Origin: Paraescarpia echinospica
Taxonomy: Eukaryota; Annelida; Polychaeta; Sabellida; Siboglinidae
Assembly: GCA_020002185.1 (NCBI GenBank)
Contig: CM034533.1
Location: forward strand, 52,285,568-52,349,567
DNA: 64,000 nucleotides
Direction of reading: 5' to 3'
Shown: positions 38,412 through 52,500 of the stretch, piece by piece
Layout: each line of letters begins with the position of its first letter
How positions within the stretch are numbered: position 1 is the first letter of the stretch
Notes under the pieces: model-generated
Told to the model about the DNA's origin: nothing
The model's input: only the letters and a program-made list of their open reading frames with translations
The model's database searches: none
Translations under genes and position numbers: made by a program

Positions 38412-39640
38412 GGTGATTGTTGGGTGTTTTAGCACGTGTACGGAAAACATAACGAACCCAATGTTTGACAACAAATTTTTGAAATGTTTCTAAGGAAATG
38501 ACTGAATGAATTGAATGAAAGATTTTGAAAATATAACACTGTGAACCAGAAATACAACTGAATCCCTCGAGGTCTCTCATGGCACATATCCTATAGAATA
38601 TTTTTTCTCTCAAAATGATCGAACCTAGCTGGATGCTGATTTAGTGTTATTATTATTAACGCGTTGTCCCAGCAAAATTTGAATACACATTAAATAAATA
38701 ATGCTAAAAATTGTACGTATTTTCCTATTACTTGTTGCTAACAAATGTATTGTGTATTACTAAAAATGTACGTTGCCTCAAATTTTTTATTTGTAGCTAG
38801 TAGACGCCCTAACCTGGCATAAGTTAATATTATAGAAATAGGCCTAATCATCGACTACATGTTAACCAGCAAGACTGAACAAAGAATTTGTAACATAGAA
38901 CCCTGTGATTGTGTTTGTGAACCAGGAGTACATCTACGTCTCTCATGGCACGTAATATTTCCAAATAGAACAGTGTACTTGGTCTTGGAATAAGTGTAAC
39001 TGCTACACTGCCGCTGCGTCTGCAGTAACTTTGAGTCGATTAAGACAGTTTATGAGATGTATTAAAATGTTTCGCCATCTGCGAAACAGCCGCATGCTTA
39101 TTCCCCTGTTTGTGTAGGACTTTGTTGTCGTTGCATATAGTATGAGAGACGCCCGTCACATTTCAATTAGCTTCTCTTCTTTTGCTCCAACCCATTCTGC
39201 CATGTCGGATGGTGACTGCACTGATTAGCTGGTCGAAGCAGTTCGTATTACGTATTATTGTAGAAGTTGTACCCAACAATTATGGGCGCTCACACCACCA
39301 AATGTGCGTGACGTTGAGTTGTGGTTAGCACTCAAACTATGGACAAATGTTGGATCAGATTAAGTTTTCGAATGTAATACAACACCTGTTGTAGAAGTTG
39401 TGCCCTACTATTAAGAGCGCTCACACTGGCAACTGGAAAGTTGTAGATGTCGGCGATTGTTGCAGAAGTCAATAGTCTGAGCGGGACTTAAACGTCAACG
39501 GAGTCTTGATGGAAATTAATTTCATTAAAAAAACCGTTTTATTGATGTTGCATGCTGCAACCTCAGCACGAAATCTAAGTTATTTTTGATAACAATTTTA
39601 AACAACACATACCTCAAACGTGTCGTTGCTGTTTTTATCA
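38412..39640. other. Unassigned sequence
   Basis: AT-rich. Nothing recognised. Confidence 0.4.
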
Positions 39641-39652
39641 CATCCATAGTCT

Positions 39653-40120
39653 TTGTCATATTCGCTGGTAGACCATATACAGCACTTTTTGTCTAAATCT
39701 ATCTCAACAGCTCATGTTAGCAGCAGAGTTGACTATTGCAATTCCCTCCTTTGTAACATCGCTAGCAAGGTCACTACAAAACTTCGACGTGTCCAAAATT
39801 GTTTGGCAAGGGTAGTTACACGATCTCATCGTTTTTCGCGCTCAGTGCCACTTCTAAAATCACAACATTGGCTCGCGATATCGCATTATTTTCAAGATCT
39901 ATACAATTACTTATCATGCCCTTTCGTTCAAACACCCTGCACGTCTACATTCAATGTTTATTCTAGAAAGAAAGCCCAGACATCTTCGGTTGGCTGGTTC
40001 AAATCTAGTTTTTGTTCACATAGTTAAGTTGAACACTGGAACCGGAGCCTTCTCGGCTGCCGCACCAACTTTGAAACTCACTCCATGTCAGCGTGGAATC
40101 GGTAGGAAGTATAGTTCCAT
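39653..40120 (+). pseudogene. 3' fragment of a non-LTR reverse transcriptase
   Basis: The frame holds SSRVDYCNSLLCN, KLRRVQNCLARVVTRSHR and LLKSQHWLAI, the C-terminal thumb-region pattern of Jockey/CR1/L2-group LINE RTs. After a frame change at about 39960, GAFSAAAPTL follows, the usual end block. Catalytic motifs are absent; it is a short 5'-truncated relic distinct from the CR1 copies at 8516 and 21851. Confidence 0.65.
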
Positions 40121-40129
40121 TTCGCCGCC

Positions 40130-42985
40130 ATCTAAAAACCTATCTTCTTTAATAATGCATATCCTCCTTAGGGTTAGCTTCTTAGCAATTCCATCCATCT
40201 GCTCATGACTTGCTTTGCATAGGCGGATCCAGTGGGCCTGGGGCACGTGCCCGCTAGACCTTTTGAATTTTGCGTGCTCCAGACCTGTTTTAATGGGTCT
40301 TTGTTGCGTGTCCGTAGACCTTTGTAATGTTCACCACCCGTTTAGATTATAATTTATATGTCTCTTGAATTTATGGCAACGCGGCGGCGAAAGATTTTCA
40401 ACAGCATCCCCCACCCCCATCTTCCGATGTCATGATCCGACAGCGTGATAGCGGAGTTGTGTTCTGTAGGTCCGGCTCAAACCACCGAATATGAATTTGC
40501 GTCGGGCGCCAGTGGAGGTTTTTTGGCCCCCCAGACTACCCTCTCTGGAGCAGTGAAGGTTCCTCGTGTCGTTAAATTTGAATACAAGGCGGTCGAACCA
40601 TCGAAACACCGACGTTACTGAACGGTTCTACGTTGATCTTTGTCATAGACTACATGTAACAGAAACAACACGACAACGGAGGAATAGAAAATACATAGTT
40701 GTATTGTCGCCCTGTTCCACAGACACAGCACAAAGACACGGTACACATTGTGCTAACATTGTTGTATGTCGGTGGGAGGGCGACCAACTCGGCGAAGTCC
40801 CGCGGGCGAGTGAGTAGTCACCAACCGAGGACGAATCAGGGTTGCTACACGAGACTCGGGAATGTGGCCAGCGCTACTATCACAAGTTATGTACACTCTA
40901 CACCAAACTCGCGTCCTACAACGGACAGAACATAGCAGAAACGGTTGCTCAGGCGATCGAACACTTTCATGGAACGCGCGCAATCACAACAGACGCACTG
41001 CATTGTTCAATAACCGAATCACGCCACTCTCTACAGCAGCGCCACCTGTCGGTTACAAACCACTTTCTGTTGTCAAATTATCTGTCCATTGTGCGAAACA
41101 TTGCACGAGTTTACTTAAATGATGTTGATTCGTTAATCTTTCCCCTGTGCCAAAACTGTGTTTGTTGCGAATTGCAAACGAATTTAATAACACGATTCGT
41201 GTCCATTTGGAATTTTTTTCAAACATTCACCTCAGTATGGAATTATCAAACTATACTGCGTGAGATCCGACACCGTACCTTGGAACGTTGGCACAGGTAC
41301 GCATGGTCCTAAGTAATACGCCTACCCGTGGCTGGGATTAAAGGTGCTAGCGTCAAACCACGAGGGTCACTGTTTCAGAGTGGTCGCATCATGGACAACA
41401 TTAGAATGTGACTAGACACTTCGGACGATCAAGCGTGTGGCTAAGTTATTCAAATTACACTACAACCGCTTCAGTGACTACACAAATGTGCACGATGTGA
41501 CCGGATTACTGCAAAGGACTGTCTTAAAAGTATTCTTTATATTAAAACAATATCACATCAAGCACATCACGACTAACATGCCACGAAACAATGCGTCACG
41601 TTTCACATCATCATTGTAAAACTGCCTTCCTTAATTGTACATTAAAAGCCTCTGGTCGCAACGTGTAAATACGCCGCTCCATGATAGATTACAAAGTTAT
41701 GCCCAACGTCATAATGCATCCCCCAAGCTAACAAACTGCGCACTCCGCACACACCAAGCGCTTGGTACAATATATCCGGTAATCTACATAATATTATAGT
41801 TGTATTAATCTTGTGCAAAACATTACCGCTAAAAGAATCCTGGCTGGACGATGCTAACAGCACATTCAGTATATCTAGATGCGCACTATGATATTGGACC
41901 CAACCTAATATCTAGCATAATTTACTCTAATTGACTGACTGGCCTTTCACCGACATGTATGGAAAACCTGAAGCTACGTAAATCATTGTATACACTAATA
42001 TACGTGCTACTTGTGTCACTGGAGACGTCACTGACAGCAAACCACGGTGAGACAAGGAATAAGTTCACTATTGTCACAGTTAACTAAAGACTACAGCACC
42101 ACCAGTGACGTTACATCTGGCCACAAAACACCAGCAGCAAATATTCACAAACATGTATATATATATATATTATATAGCAAATAGTCGGCTATACTTCCTC
42201 TAGAAGAATTCTATATTGGCTGAAGTCCCGATTGTGTTTTACGTACATAGTCCGTTTACGCCAGTGTCATTCATTGGTTGACCCTTGCACACTTTTATAT
42301 GATCCTTTCTGTGACAGAAGAGAGCATTTTAGAAACCGTTTAAAAGGATTAATACGTTTTTAGGGAAACCCAGCTATACCATGTGTCTGTTGCCTGTACA
42401 AATATATCTTACACATGGCTAAATTTACTCGCTTGACTCAAACACACACACAGTTAAACACCAGTGACGTTTCAGGCATTGTCACCAAATGTGACATCTA
42501 GACATGTTGACGCATACCACACACACCACAGGACAATCACAGTAATTAATTAGCACTGACACAGATACTTATTAGTCACTCATTAACTGGCACTCACAAC
42601 ACACCTTCAATTAATTACTACAGTGAACGTTAACGGAAGCATATCACAAATCTGTTCCATTGGCCCTGTTCCAAAGACGGCTGTCTCCTTGGCACACGAC
42701 ACCAACCAACATCGTGATTCTCCACACAATGGATGTGCCTTAGAACTAAATATCTCACCCATATACAGTCACATCTGTTGGCTCAATGCTACGACCAATA
42801 AACCTTCGCAATGTTTGATATGACGTTCCTTTAAGTGCAAATTCCACTACCCACCCGTGACTAGACCTACACACACAACATTCTTGTGCCCCACCGACTA
42901 TTGTGCTATTATATCCAGCATTGACAGGCTCGTGACTTAAGGCTTGGCGGTCTCAGATCTTCAGTCTGGTCTGCCACCACAAAAG
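40130..42985. other. Unassigned sequence
   Basis: Frames at 40566-40817 and 40842-41312 lack recognisable domains. A short (TA)n is at 42155-42172. The region lies downstream of the B4GALT-family gene on its minus strand and may include part of its 3' UTR. Confidence 0.35.
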
Positions 42986-43020
42986 ACATGAATGTCGTTA
43001 TCACGTCCTTATTCTCAGTA

Positions 43021-43317
43021 GCGTATGGCAGCACTGCGAGTGAACTCAGGGAAGTGGTCAACACACACACACTACTACTGAGCCACAACTCAGCATGTGT
43101 CCTATCGTCACCACAAGTAGCGTACCACAGCACCGCGAGTGAACTCAGGGAAGTGGTCAACACACACACACTACTACTGAGTCACAAACCAGCATGTGTC
43201 CTATCGTCACCACAAGTAGCGTATGGCAGCACTGCGAGTGAACTCAGGGAAGTGGTCAACACACACACACTACTACAGAGCCACAACCCAGCATGTGTCC
43301 TATCGTCATCACAAGTT
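43021..43317. repeat. Three tandem 99-bp units next to the last B4GALT exon
   Basis: GCGTA..(G/C)AGCAC.GCGAGTGAACTC starts at 43021, 43120 and 43219, a 99-bp period with few differences. Because 99 is divisible by three, both strands stay open through it (false frames 42988-43332 and 43182-43622). It lies just beyond the stop of the minus-strand glycosyltransferase, hence in its 3' UTR. Confidence 0.85.
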
Positions 43318-43338
43318 CTGATACACGTATGACCAGCG

Positions 43339-43594
43339 CTACCTACGAGTGTCATGTATGCTGAAGTGACAGAGCAAGAGCAGCATGCACCACACATGCG
43401 GTGCGCACCGCTGCGACTGCCACATGGCGGCAGTGGTGCCACTCCTCTGTGGTCGGTTGAAGTCCTTTGGTGGTGCAACCTCTGCATATATCCAAGTGTA
43501 AAGTGGGCGGAACTCGATGCTGAGGCGTTTGTACTTGAGTGTTGTGAGGCCCTCACGTGCGTAGTGCTTTGGTCGGTAGCCCCACGCCATGCCG
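43339..43594 (-). CDS. B4GALT: B4GALT-family gene, last exon
   Basis: Acceptor TTTCAATCTTTACAG precedes 43594. It encodes SGMAWGYRPKHYAREGLTTLKYKRLSI-type sequence and PLYTWIYAEV, then an unusual tail ending HDTRR and TAG at 43339-43341. Confidence 0.85.
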
Positions 43595-46500
43595 CTGTAA
43601 AGATTGAAAGTTTATTCAACAAAGGTACAAGTACATTGCAGGATGTAGCGAAATTACACAGCTGAAGTTGTGCAACTTATAAATGTGCTATGCTCATCTG
43701 GAGGTAAAATACAAAATGAAATGCACAATTACAGGTACATGTTTGTTTATACAATGAGTACTGCGACTGACAATAGTTGTATAAACAATTACAGGTACAT
43801 GTTTGTTTATACAATGAGTACTGCGACTGACAATAGTTGTATAAACAATTAATCTGGTTTAGCATCACACATGAAAGCTGTAGTGATTTTCACTTTAAAA
43901 TTAATAACTACAAACCTGTGCTAAGTCACAACAACTTGAATCACTTTTAAATTGTTTTATACTTGGCAATGGTGTAATTTCAAACTGCTCCAGTTTTATT
44001 TATGCCTTTAACAATGATTCACTGTAACCTGATAGTGGTAGTATTTGTTGACATAAAAAAAACCATAAAGCATTAATCACAAACGTGGCTCCCTTCATGA
44101 ATGACGCTGTCATAACTAACCTAAATGTTTATTATTAAAGAAACATTTTATTGTTAAGAAAAAATTATGTATTGGAGAAACAAATACATGCAAGATTTAA
44201 TTATGAAATAAAACAAATTCAAGCCACATACGCAGCTTTTGGTACTAATGTTAAGCCAGAATACATAGCAATTACATCCTAAATACAAGCAAGTCAGAGA
44301 ACTCGGTCATACATGAAGTGTCCAGCATGTTTTCTATTATAATACAGTTTACATTATAAATCGTGTATTTATATGCCGATCAACATAATTTAATTCCAGA
44401 TTTGTGGTGTTTTATAAATAATTTATTTTAATAAAGTGAACGTAAACAAACCTGTTTTTATTGTATGGGTTGCGGCGGTCGGCCTTGTGTTTGATCATCG
44501 TGTAGCGGGCGACACTGCTGGGGTAGCGGACAACCTTTAACTTGGCAGCCTGCACCCTGCAAATACAGCCACCAGTGAGTATCTAACTCGGCTCAGACGG
44601 CAGTGAAACTACATCAGACTAAGTCTTTCAAGTGCACAAGCAAACACCAGAAGATCATTTTTTTCAAAGGAGGTTTACAGTCCAGGAGTTTTAGGCCAAA
44701 AATACCATGGGAGCCAAAAAGTCGATAATAATAAGCTGATTGTTGCAACACAGATCCCTGGAAGTGTCTGAAGTAACATACTAAAAGTCCCCTGGAATCC
44801 TCCTTGAGCTAATCTCAGAATTCAAGATGGCGTCCGAAACAGTGACAACTCAATATACGTACTATATTCTTCTAAATCTTTAGGAATATGAGGCACATGT
44901 GTATATATCTAGGGTAGGATTTTCATCCATTCGCTATCCAATAACATTTCACCTTCTGTGACATTCGCATCCGCCATTTTAAAGATGGCGGTCGTTAATA
45001 CAATTGTCACCACATCTTAGTAAATACGTTATGTAGAGCAGTAATTTATATAGGGTCGGGCATGGATGTTATTATAAAAATGCCATTTTTCACACAATAC
45101 AACTGTTTATTTAATGGCTTCAGTTTAATAATAATACACATGTCCAAGGATACTAACATATACTATAATTCAAAATATTAGGTGGATGTGAACGATACAA
45201 TTCAAGACATCTTATTTTGAAAAATGAGGAAATATATTTATATTGTTTTGGCAAGAAACAAGCACAAAATTGAAAAATATAATTTAGGCAAATAAAAAAT
45301 ATCACACAATTGAAGATAAATTTGATATGTGGACAATTAAACAAGTTTCGATACGCTATGTCATGTTGTTTGGTTTTTATCTGACTTTTTGTGACTCGTT
45401 TTCCCTGATCGCCTGGAATCATGGAAATTTTCAGAACTAAAACTTCTTTCACTGGAGTGGTTCTCAAACCAGAACAACCATTACAACATAATAATGCTAT
45501 AATTTCTAATGCACCCTATTAGAGAGTTAACTTCTGTAACAAATATACAAGCACTGTTTCTTTGTAATCTTTGTAAATTTTGATATTCTTTATAAAATTT
45601 ATTATTGTACATTTCAAAATGATTTGGCAACATCGTAAAAGGAACAACCAAAATACATTGTTATTAAAATTAACTGAATAATGTCGTCAATCTTGACCTA
45701 CGTCAATCTTGACCTACGTCAATCTCGTCCCACCATTGACAATATTTTAATAACATTATATTATAACGTATATGGTCACTATTTCCAAAGTAGAGAAAAA
45801 TAGTTATACTAAATATGATTTTCCATGAGTAGATCATAAATGCAGGTTGAAAGTTGGCCTAAATAGCAACAAATAGCGACGTCTCACAAGCTGGACATAA
45901 GTGTAGCAGTGCCGTTTGCTGACATTCCTTTTATTTACTATATTTCGTAATTCTATAAAAAAATTAACATAGTACATATATGTTACAGTATACTTAAAAC
46001 ATATCCGATCATGTGAAATGGGATAACAAACAGTGAAAATATCATAAAGAACGTTTAACAAAATGTCAGTTAACGACAGGCATCGCGCAAGTCTCGCACC
46101 TAAGATCGACTTGTACTAGCGTCCATTGCAAAGGCTGTGTGGATTAGGGGGAGATCCATTTTTAATGATAAACAAATACTAAAATTATTCGCTACAAGTT
46201 ATCAATACAATATTATTTGTGCACGTCATAAAAAATGGGAATCGCAAGGTAAGTGATTTTCTACTTTTTGTTTATGTATTAAGTTTATTGGCATCCAAAA
46301 GTAGTTATATTGTGCAATTACGTAAAGTCATCAAGTAAACGATGGAAATCAGCAAAAACATATCATAAAACCAAATCCTCAAAAGCAGGAGCTTTTATTT
46401 GAAAGCTGAAGGTTGCAAGGATGTTTAAAAGCTGGCCAAAACAGATGTCCTGCTGTATCAGGAGATTAGTGTTTCGTCCATATAAACTAGACATAAATTA

Positions 46501-49500
46501 TTCACAGCTATTGTGAATTAATTTACCTTTCTTCCATGTTCCTTGTTTTATGTGTCAATTTCTGCTCCTAAATCTTTTCATATATTTTTGAGATGATGAA
46601 CAAAATATTCATGTAATTAAATGTGCAACTGACCAACTGGATCAATTAATTACTCCATAATTATAACGAATAAATTTTAAAAGGCTGCTGCCACCTATTG
46701 AAATCACCATTTATGATATCATACTTATTTAGTTTGTTTTTGCTAGAAACCAACATTAACAGCAGCAGTTGAACATAACGTTTAGCTGCAAAGACCAGGG
46801 TTCGTCACCCACAACAAACTAGTTCATTGAAAATACACTTTCTCACAATAATACGGTAATAGCATTACAGAGGGAAGAAATGTTCTGAAGTTATTATTGT
46901 CAACTAGTGAAATGGAGCTGTCAGTTTGGGTAAGAACAGAGCAGAATTAGATGTGTGTGCTACAAGTTCATTGACTGGAAGGGAGTAACTCGACTCTACA
47001 TCACCCCCGGGACTTTACAGGTTCAGGTGTGTGTGTGTGTGTGCGCACACGGTGTGTGTATGTGTGGGTGTGAAGGGGTAATTTCACTGACATCCAAGAA
47101 GTCATTGAACCTCCACGTGGCCCCAGGTGCTGGTGTGCATTCGACCTAACTGGGAAATGGGACGCACTAGAAATGGAGAGACAGGTGTGTAGATACCTAT
47201 TAAAGATGTCGTCATCTTCGCCTCCCCAGCCGTAATACTGGTTTGAGAAGCCGTTGACTAGTTGGAAATGTGGCCCCGTGAACGCCGTCGCTCCACCAAA
47301 TATGTCCTGGTAAGGCACCCTGTAAAACACACATGTTCAACTCAAGTGCCATATGAACATCTGGTTCTGAATGAGTTTTTTTCTTCAGAATATTTATCTT
47401 AATCGTCAAACTTTATTTTGTTGAGTTATCAGTCACTACTTGCAAAACTGTGTATTCTGTGTACAGTCTTTGAATAAAATTATGTTGTGATTTTATTTCC
47501 TGCGACTTATTTTCCTAGCCAAAACTGGACTTAATTTCCATGACTGTATTCCTGTGACTTTATTTCTACCCACCAATACATTAGAGGAATTAATTTTTCC
47601 TAAAACAATTCTGCAGTTTCCCCCCATATTTTGCTTGCAACTTTCTGTATGTCAGACACAAGAATACATCAGTAGTGTCGCCATGTTACCAATCATTTAC
47701 ATTCTTACCGCACACCATGTGCAGTTTAGCGCATGATAGTTACCAGAGAAAATGCAAATATACAAAGATTTATGGGCAGCTACATCACAGATAGCATGCT
47801 ATCTCATACCAAGGTGTATTCAACTGATCTGTTAAAGGTTACTTGTTAACATGTCAAGAACCACACACAGATAGACAAAGTTTAACAGCATTGTGCCAGA
47901 GATGAAGGCCTGTTTGGCAGGCAGCCACAGAAGATGAGAATGGCTCCCCCTCCCCTGCTGGGTAAACATCTGGGTAGTTCACTGGTTGCCTCACATAATG
48001 AACGGTTGCCTAGCAACAGCTGATTGAAGGAGTTACACCCAGCAAAGCAGAGAAACTGAGTAATGATAGGAGTGTGTGAATTACAGGTTGTCAAGATATC
48101 TCATCAACTTGCCACTGAAGAAGTCATTCTTGTCATCCCATGCCAATTGTGCCTAGTGCCTAGTCAATTGTTCTGCTGCTTGTCATGAATTCAGAAACAC
48201 ATCTGCTCCACTGTCCAAACAGACATCAGCCAACAATGGGCATTCGCTGTGTCTTAAGTTCACTAAATAGAAATTACATGAGACTTCCAAACAAGGTGAT
48301 AATTCGGTAATCAACTGAAGTCATTATTTTTAGTCACGCCAGCTTACTGAAGCCAATGCCCCTGTATTCTGTTTGTGTGTCTGCGTGTATGACTACGAGT
48401 TAGACTATACTCTAAATAGAGAATAGAATCAACTAGAATAATCAAAGTGAGCATGCATGTTCATACAGTGAATGCCCCATGAGTTTTGAAGGTAAATAGT
48501 CAAACATCAAGGTTCCCCTGCTCATTAAACATATGAATCGGGAACAGAAAACCAAGTCAGTAGTGCCACAGAACAAAACAGTGGTGCCTTATGACAAGGT
48601 GAACGACCAAAACAACTGTAACATTGTAACAAAAGTAGTTTGTTAGCTACCATTATCCACAGCTGTCATGACTTTCATGACAACCATAGCCATAAGGCGC
48701 ACTCAGGGTTTTACTGTTACTCGTCCTGGCCAAGTAATTTGTTAGACACATTATAGAGCTGTGCATTTGTAGCGTGACACACAACAATATGTATCGTGTT
48801 GCATTGGTATTACTCCTACACAATCCCATTATAGCTTTGTTTGTACACTCTATTATATATTATAACTGTAAAGATAATGGTTAAATAATGTGTTTCATGT
48901 GGCCGTGTTACCACGGCGACAACCACCTACCACTAATGCAGCCATGCTGTGCTCGATTAGAATGCTATCAGACTGACAATATCTGTTCAGGCCATCACAT
49001 TACTGAGTAATTGTTACACCCTAGTAGTCATTCAACTGAATATGAGTCACACTCCATATCTTCGTCATATACTAAGCAGCACATTGTTACTGCTAATGGG
49101 TTCCAATGACAGGTAGGATGATAGAGTAATCATCGCTTGATTCAACATTTGGCTCTAAGTTCGCTGTGACTTGGAGTCTAGGATTATCTGTAATATAAGT
49201 GATTTACATAGCCAGATGGAGAGCCTACTAAAACCACCTGTTCAATGACAGCTTGCTAATTGTAAGCCAGGTTTTGGAACTACTTCTACAGTGTTTTCAT
49301 CTGTCTAAAAGAAATGGCCACACTGGTTGTACCTAGGGGAAAAACTTTCAATTCCACAAAACTTGCACAGTTTTGACCAAATCTAATATAATCTAACAAT
49401 CTAACATGGTTGATTCAGCAACCTTTATTGTCTGCTTATAAAACTTGCCGGAAACAAACAATGTTTTTTTAATAATAAGATTACTGTTGCACGAACAGTG

Positions 49501-52500
49501 CTAAGTTTATCAATATAACACTGCCCTAACTTTGTCATTACCAACCACCTACATGTACCTCTACTCCTTCTTCGGACGAACATGTCATCAATAAATCTAC
49601 TGTCAGCATCTAACGAACTGAGAGACGGAAGACAAATGCTGTGTCCTTGACCAGCTGCCACTTACTTGTAGTTCCATTTATCACAGTAAGCTCCGACATG
49701 TCGCGGCATGGCCGAACATGAGTACAAGTTGCGGTCATCCTCGGGCAACATGTCAACATCGTGGAAGATGAAACAGTCAAACTCCTCAAGTTGGTTCGCT
49801 TCCACAAACCCTATGTTCATCATCATTGCCTTGTTGAACACATCCGGTCGTGCCTGAAACACCAAACACTATGTTCATCATCATTGCTTTGTTGAACACA
49901 CCCGGTCGTGCCTGAAACACCAAACCCTATGTTCATCATCATTGCCTTGTTGAACACCTCCGGTCGTGCCTGAAACACCAAACCCTATGTTCATCATCAT
50001 TGCCTTGTTGAACACATCCGGTCGTGCCTGAAACACCAAACCCTATGTTCATCATCATTGCCTTGTTGAACACATCCGGTCGTGCCTGAAACATCAAACC
50101 CTACGTTCATCATCATTGCCTTGTTGAACACATCCGGTCGTGCCTGAAACACCAAACCCTATGTTCATCATCATTGCCTTGTTGAACACATCCGGTCGTG
50201 CCTGAAACATCAAACCCTATGTTCATCATCATTGCCTTGTTGAACACATCCGGTCGTGCCTGAAACACCAAACCCTATGTTCATCATCATTGCCTTGTTG
50301 AACACCTCCGGTCGTGCCTGAAACATCAAACCCTATGTTCATCATCATTGCTTTGTTGAACACATCCGGTCGTGCCTGAAACACCAAACCCTATGTTCAT
50401 CATCATTGCCTTGTTGAACACCTCCGGTCGTGCCTGAAACACCAAACCCTATGTTCATCATCAATGCCTTGTTGAACACATCCGGTCGTGCCTGAAACAC
50501 CAAACCCTATGTTCATCATCATTACCTTGTTGAACACATCCGGTCGTGCCTGAAACATCAAACCCTATGTTCATCATCATTGCCTTGTTGAACACATCCG
50601 GTCGTGCCTGAAACACCAAACCCTACGTTCATCATCATTGCCTTGTTGAACACATCCGGTCGTGCCTGAAACATCAAACCCTATGTTCATCATCACTGCT
50701 TTGTTGAACACATCCGGTCGTGCCTGAAACACCAAACCCTATGTTCATCATCATTGCCTTGTTGAACACATCCGGTCGTGCCTGAAACATCAAACCCTAT
50801 GTTCATCATCATTGCTTTGTTGAACACATCCGGTCGTGCCTGAAACACCAAACCCTATGTTCATCATCATTGCCTTGTTGAACACATCCGGTCGTGCCTG
50901 AAACACCAAACCCTATGTTCATCATCATTGCCTTGTTGAACACCTCCGGTCGTGCCTGAAACACCAAACCCTATGTTCATCATCATTGCCTTGTTGAACA
51001 CCTCCCTCCGGTCGTGCCTGAAACTCGAAACCCTGTGTTCATCATCATTGCCTTGTTGAACACCTCCGGTCGCGCCTAAAACTCCAAACCATGTGTTCAC
51101 CATCATTGGCTTGTTGAAAACCTCCGGTTGTACCTGAAACATTAAACCCTGTGTTCATCATCATCACCTCATTGAACACTTCCGGTCGCACCTGTTATGT
51201 GAATTATATTAAGTCAACACAAATTTTTAATAGATTCATAAAATATACAGAATGTCCATGAGACAATTAATTTTTTAGCTTTACTAGCCCAGTTTCTAAT
51301 ACAGATATGTAAGTTCCCAGCCAAATTTATAATACAGAATAAAGGCAAACTTTCATAAAACAGAATCTGTGAAATTAATTTTTGTATTTATCAATTACAA
51401 AACTGAGTGGTCCCTTTTTCCCTTATCTTCCCACATGTTGTTTACATTAACAATGGCCCGCTGTCTTTTTTGAAGCTATCGGGCCAGTTCGGGCCACCAG
51501 TTTTCATATTTTATTGGTCCGATGGGCCACTGGATTCAATCCATCGTGTTTCTGGTATATATATAATTTTACCCTAGCTAGAAAAATGAGACAACCCTAA
51601 AGCCTAATCTTGTTATAATTTGATATATCAATAAATCATTTTGTTACATTTTTTTATAATTAATTAAACAATGGCGACTAAACCTCAGCCATTCAGTGTT
51701 CTGCCTAGGTCGAATTTGCAGGGCGTTACGCCCTGCCCTTCTTCAGTGACGCCCTGGTACCCAGGAAAGGCAAAAAGAATGCCCTGCCTTTTTTACACGA
51801 CGCCTAGCTATATTCGCATCATAACCCTACTTTTGGCTACAGACAGTTACATGACGAGTATTAATTTGAGTGTCTGCCCCGATCTTGAAACACATCCCTA
51901 TCCCAATTGCGCTACGTGCGCGGTTCAATTTTTCAACAATCCAACAGAGCGCATCCCGCGATTGGGAATGGGATATAAAGTCGAAATTGGGGCGCTTGCA
52001 GACATCACGCCACGCGATCAGTTCGATTGTTCAGGCACTCATATCTCTACACCTATCACGATCGCCATTAAATTCTTAATCGTGTGTGCCAACAAATACT
52101 AAAATACGTTGATTAGAGGAAGCGTCGACCTTCGAAAGTGGACAGATCAGAGTGACAGGCTTTCGCGCAGCGCCTCGACTATACATATCACTAAGCAGTC
52201 CTTATTTTGTTCATATCATCAAACGTTACAGTGCGATCTTTGGGAGATTTCTACCGTTAAATTTGCCGTTAAATTCTTTCTCATGTGATGTGTGCAAAAT
52301 TATTAAAATACATTTTCATCTGAGGAGGCGCCAACCTTCGCAAGCCAGTAGACCCTGTTCGCGACGGACATTCGTGCAATGCCTCGACTATACATATATG
52401 GTCAAGTAGTCCTTATTTTGTTCATATCATAAAAACTTAGTCTGATCACATGGAGTCTTCTACAGTTAGATCTGTCATTTAATTCTTAATTGTGAAGCGT

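Noticed and set aside
42988..43622. Repeat-containing frames on both strands
   Set aside because: Caused by the 99-bp tandem array. The real coding part is only the last glycosyltransferase exon, 43339-43594.
50867..51142. Minus-strand frame with repeated VFNKAMMMN
   Set aside because: Read-through of the 58-bp exon-derived array. The period is not a multiple of three, and other registers hit stops.
49854..51195. Possible CRISPR-like array
   Set aside because: Units are contiguous with no unique spacers, and the unit is an exon start; same reasoning for the arrays at 61710 and 56563.
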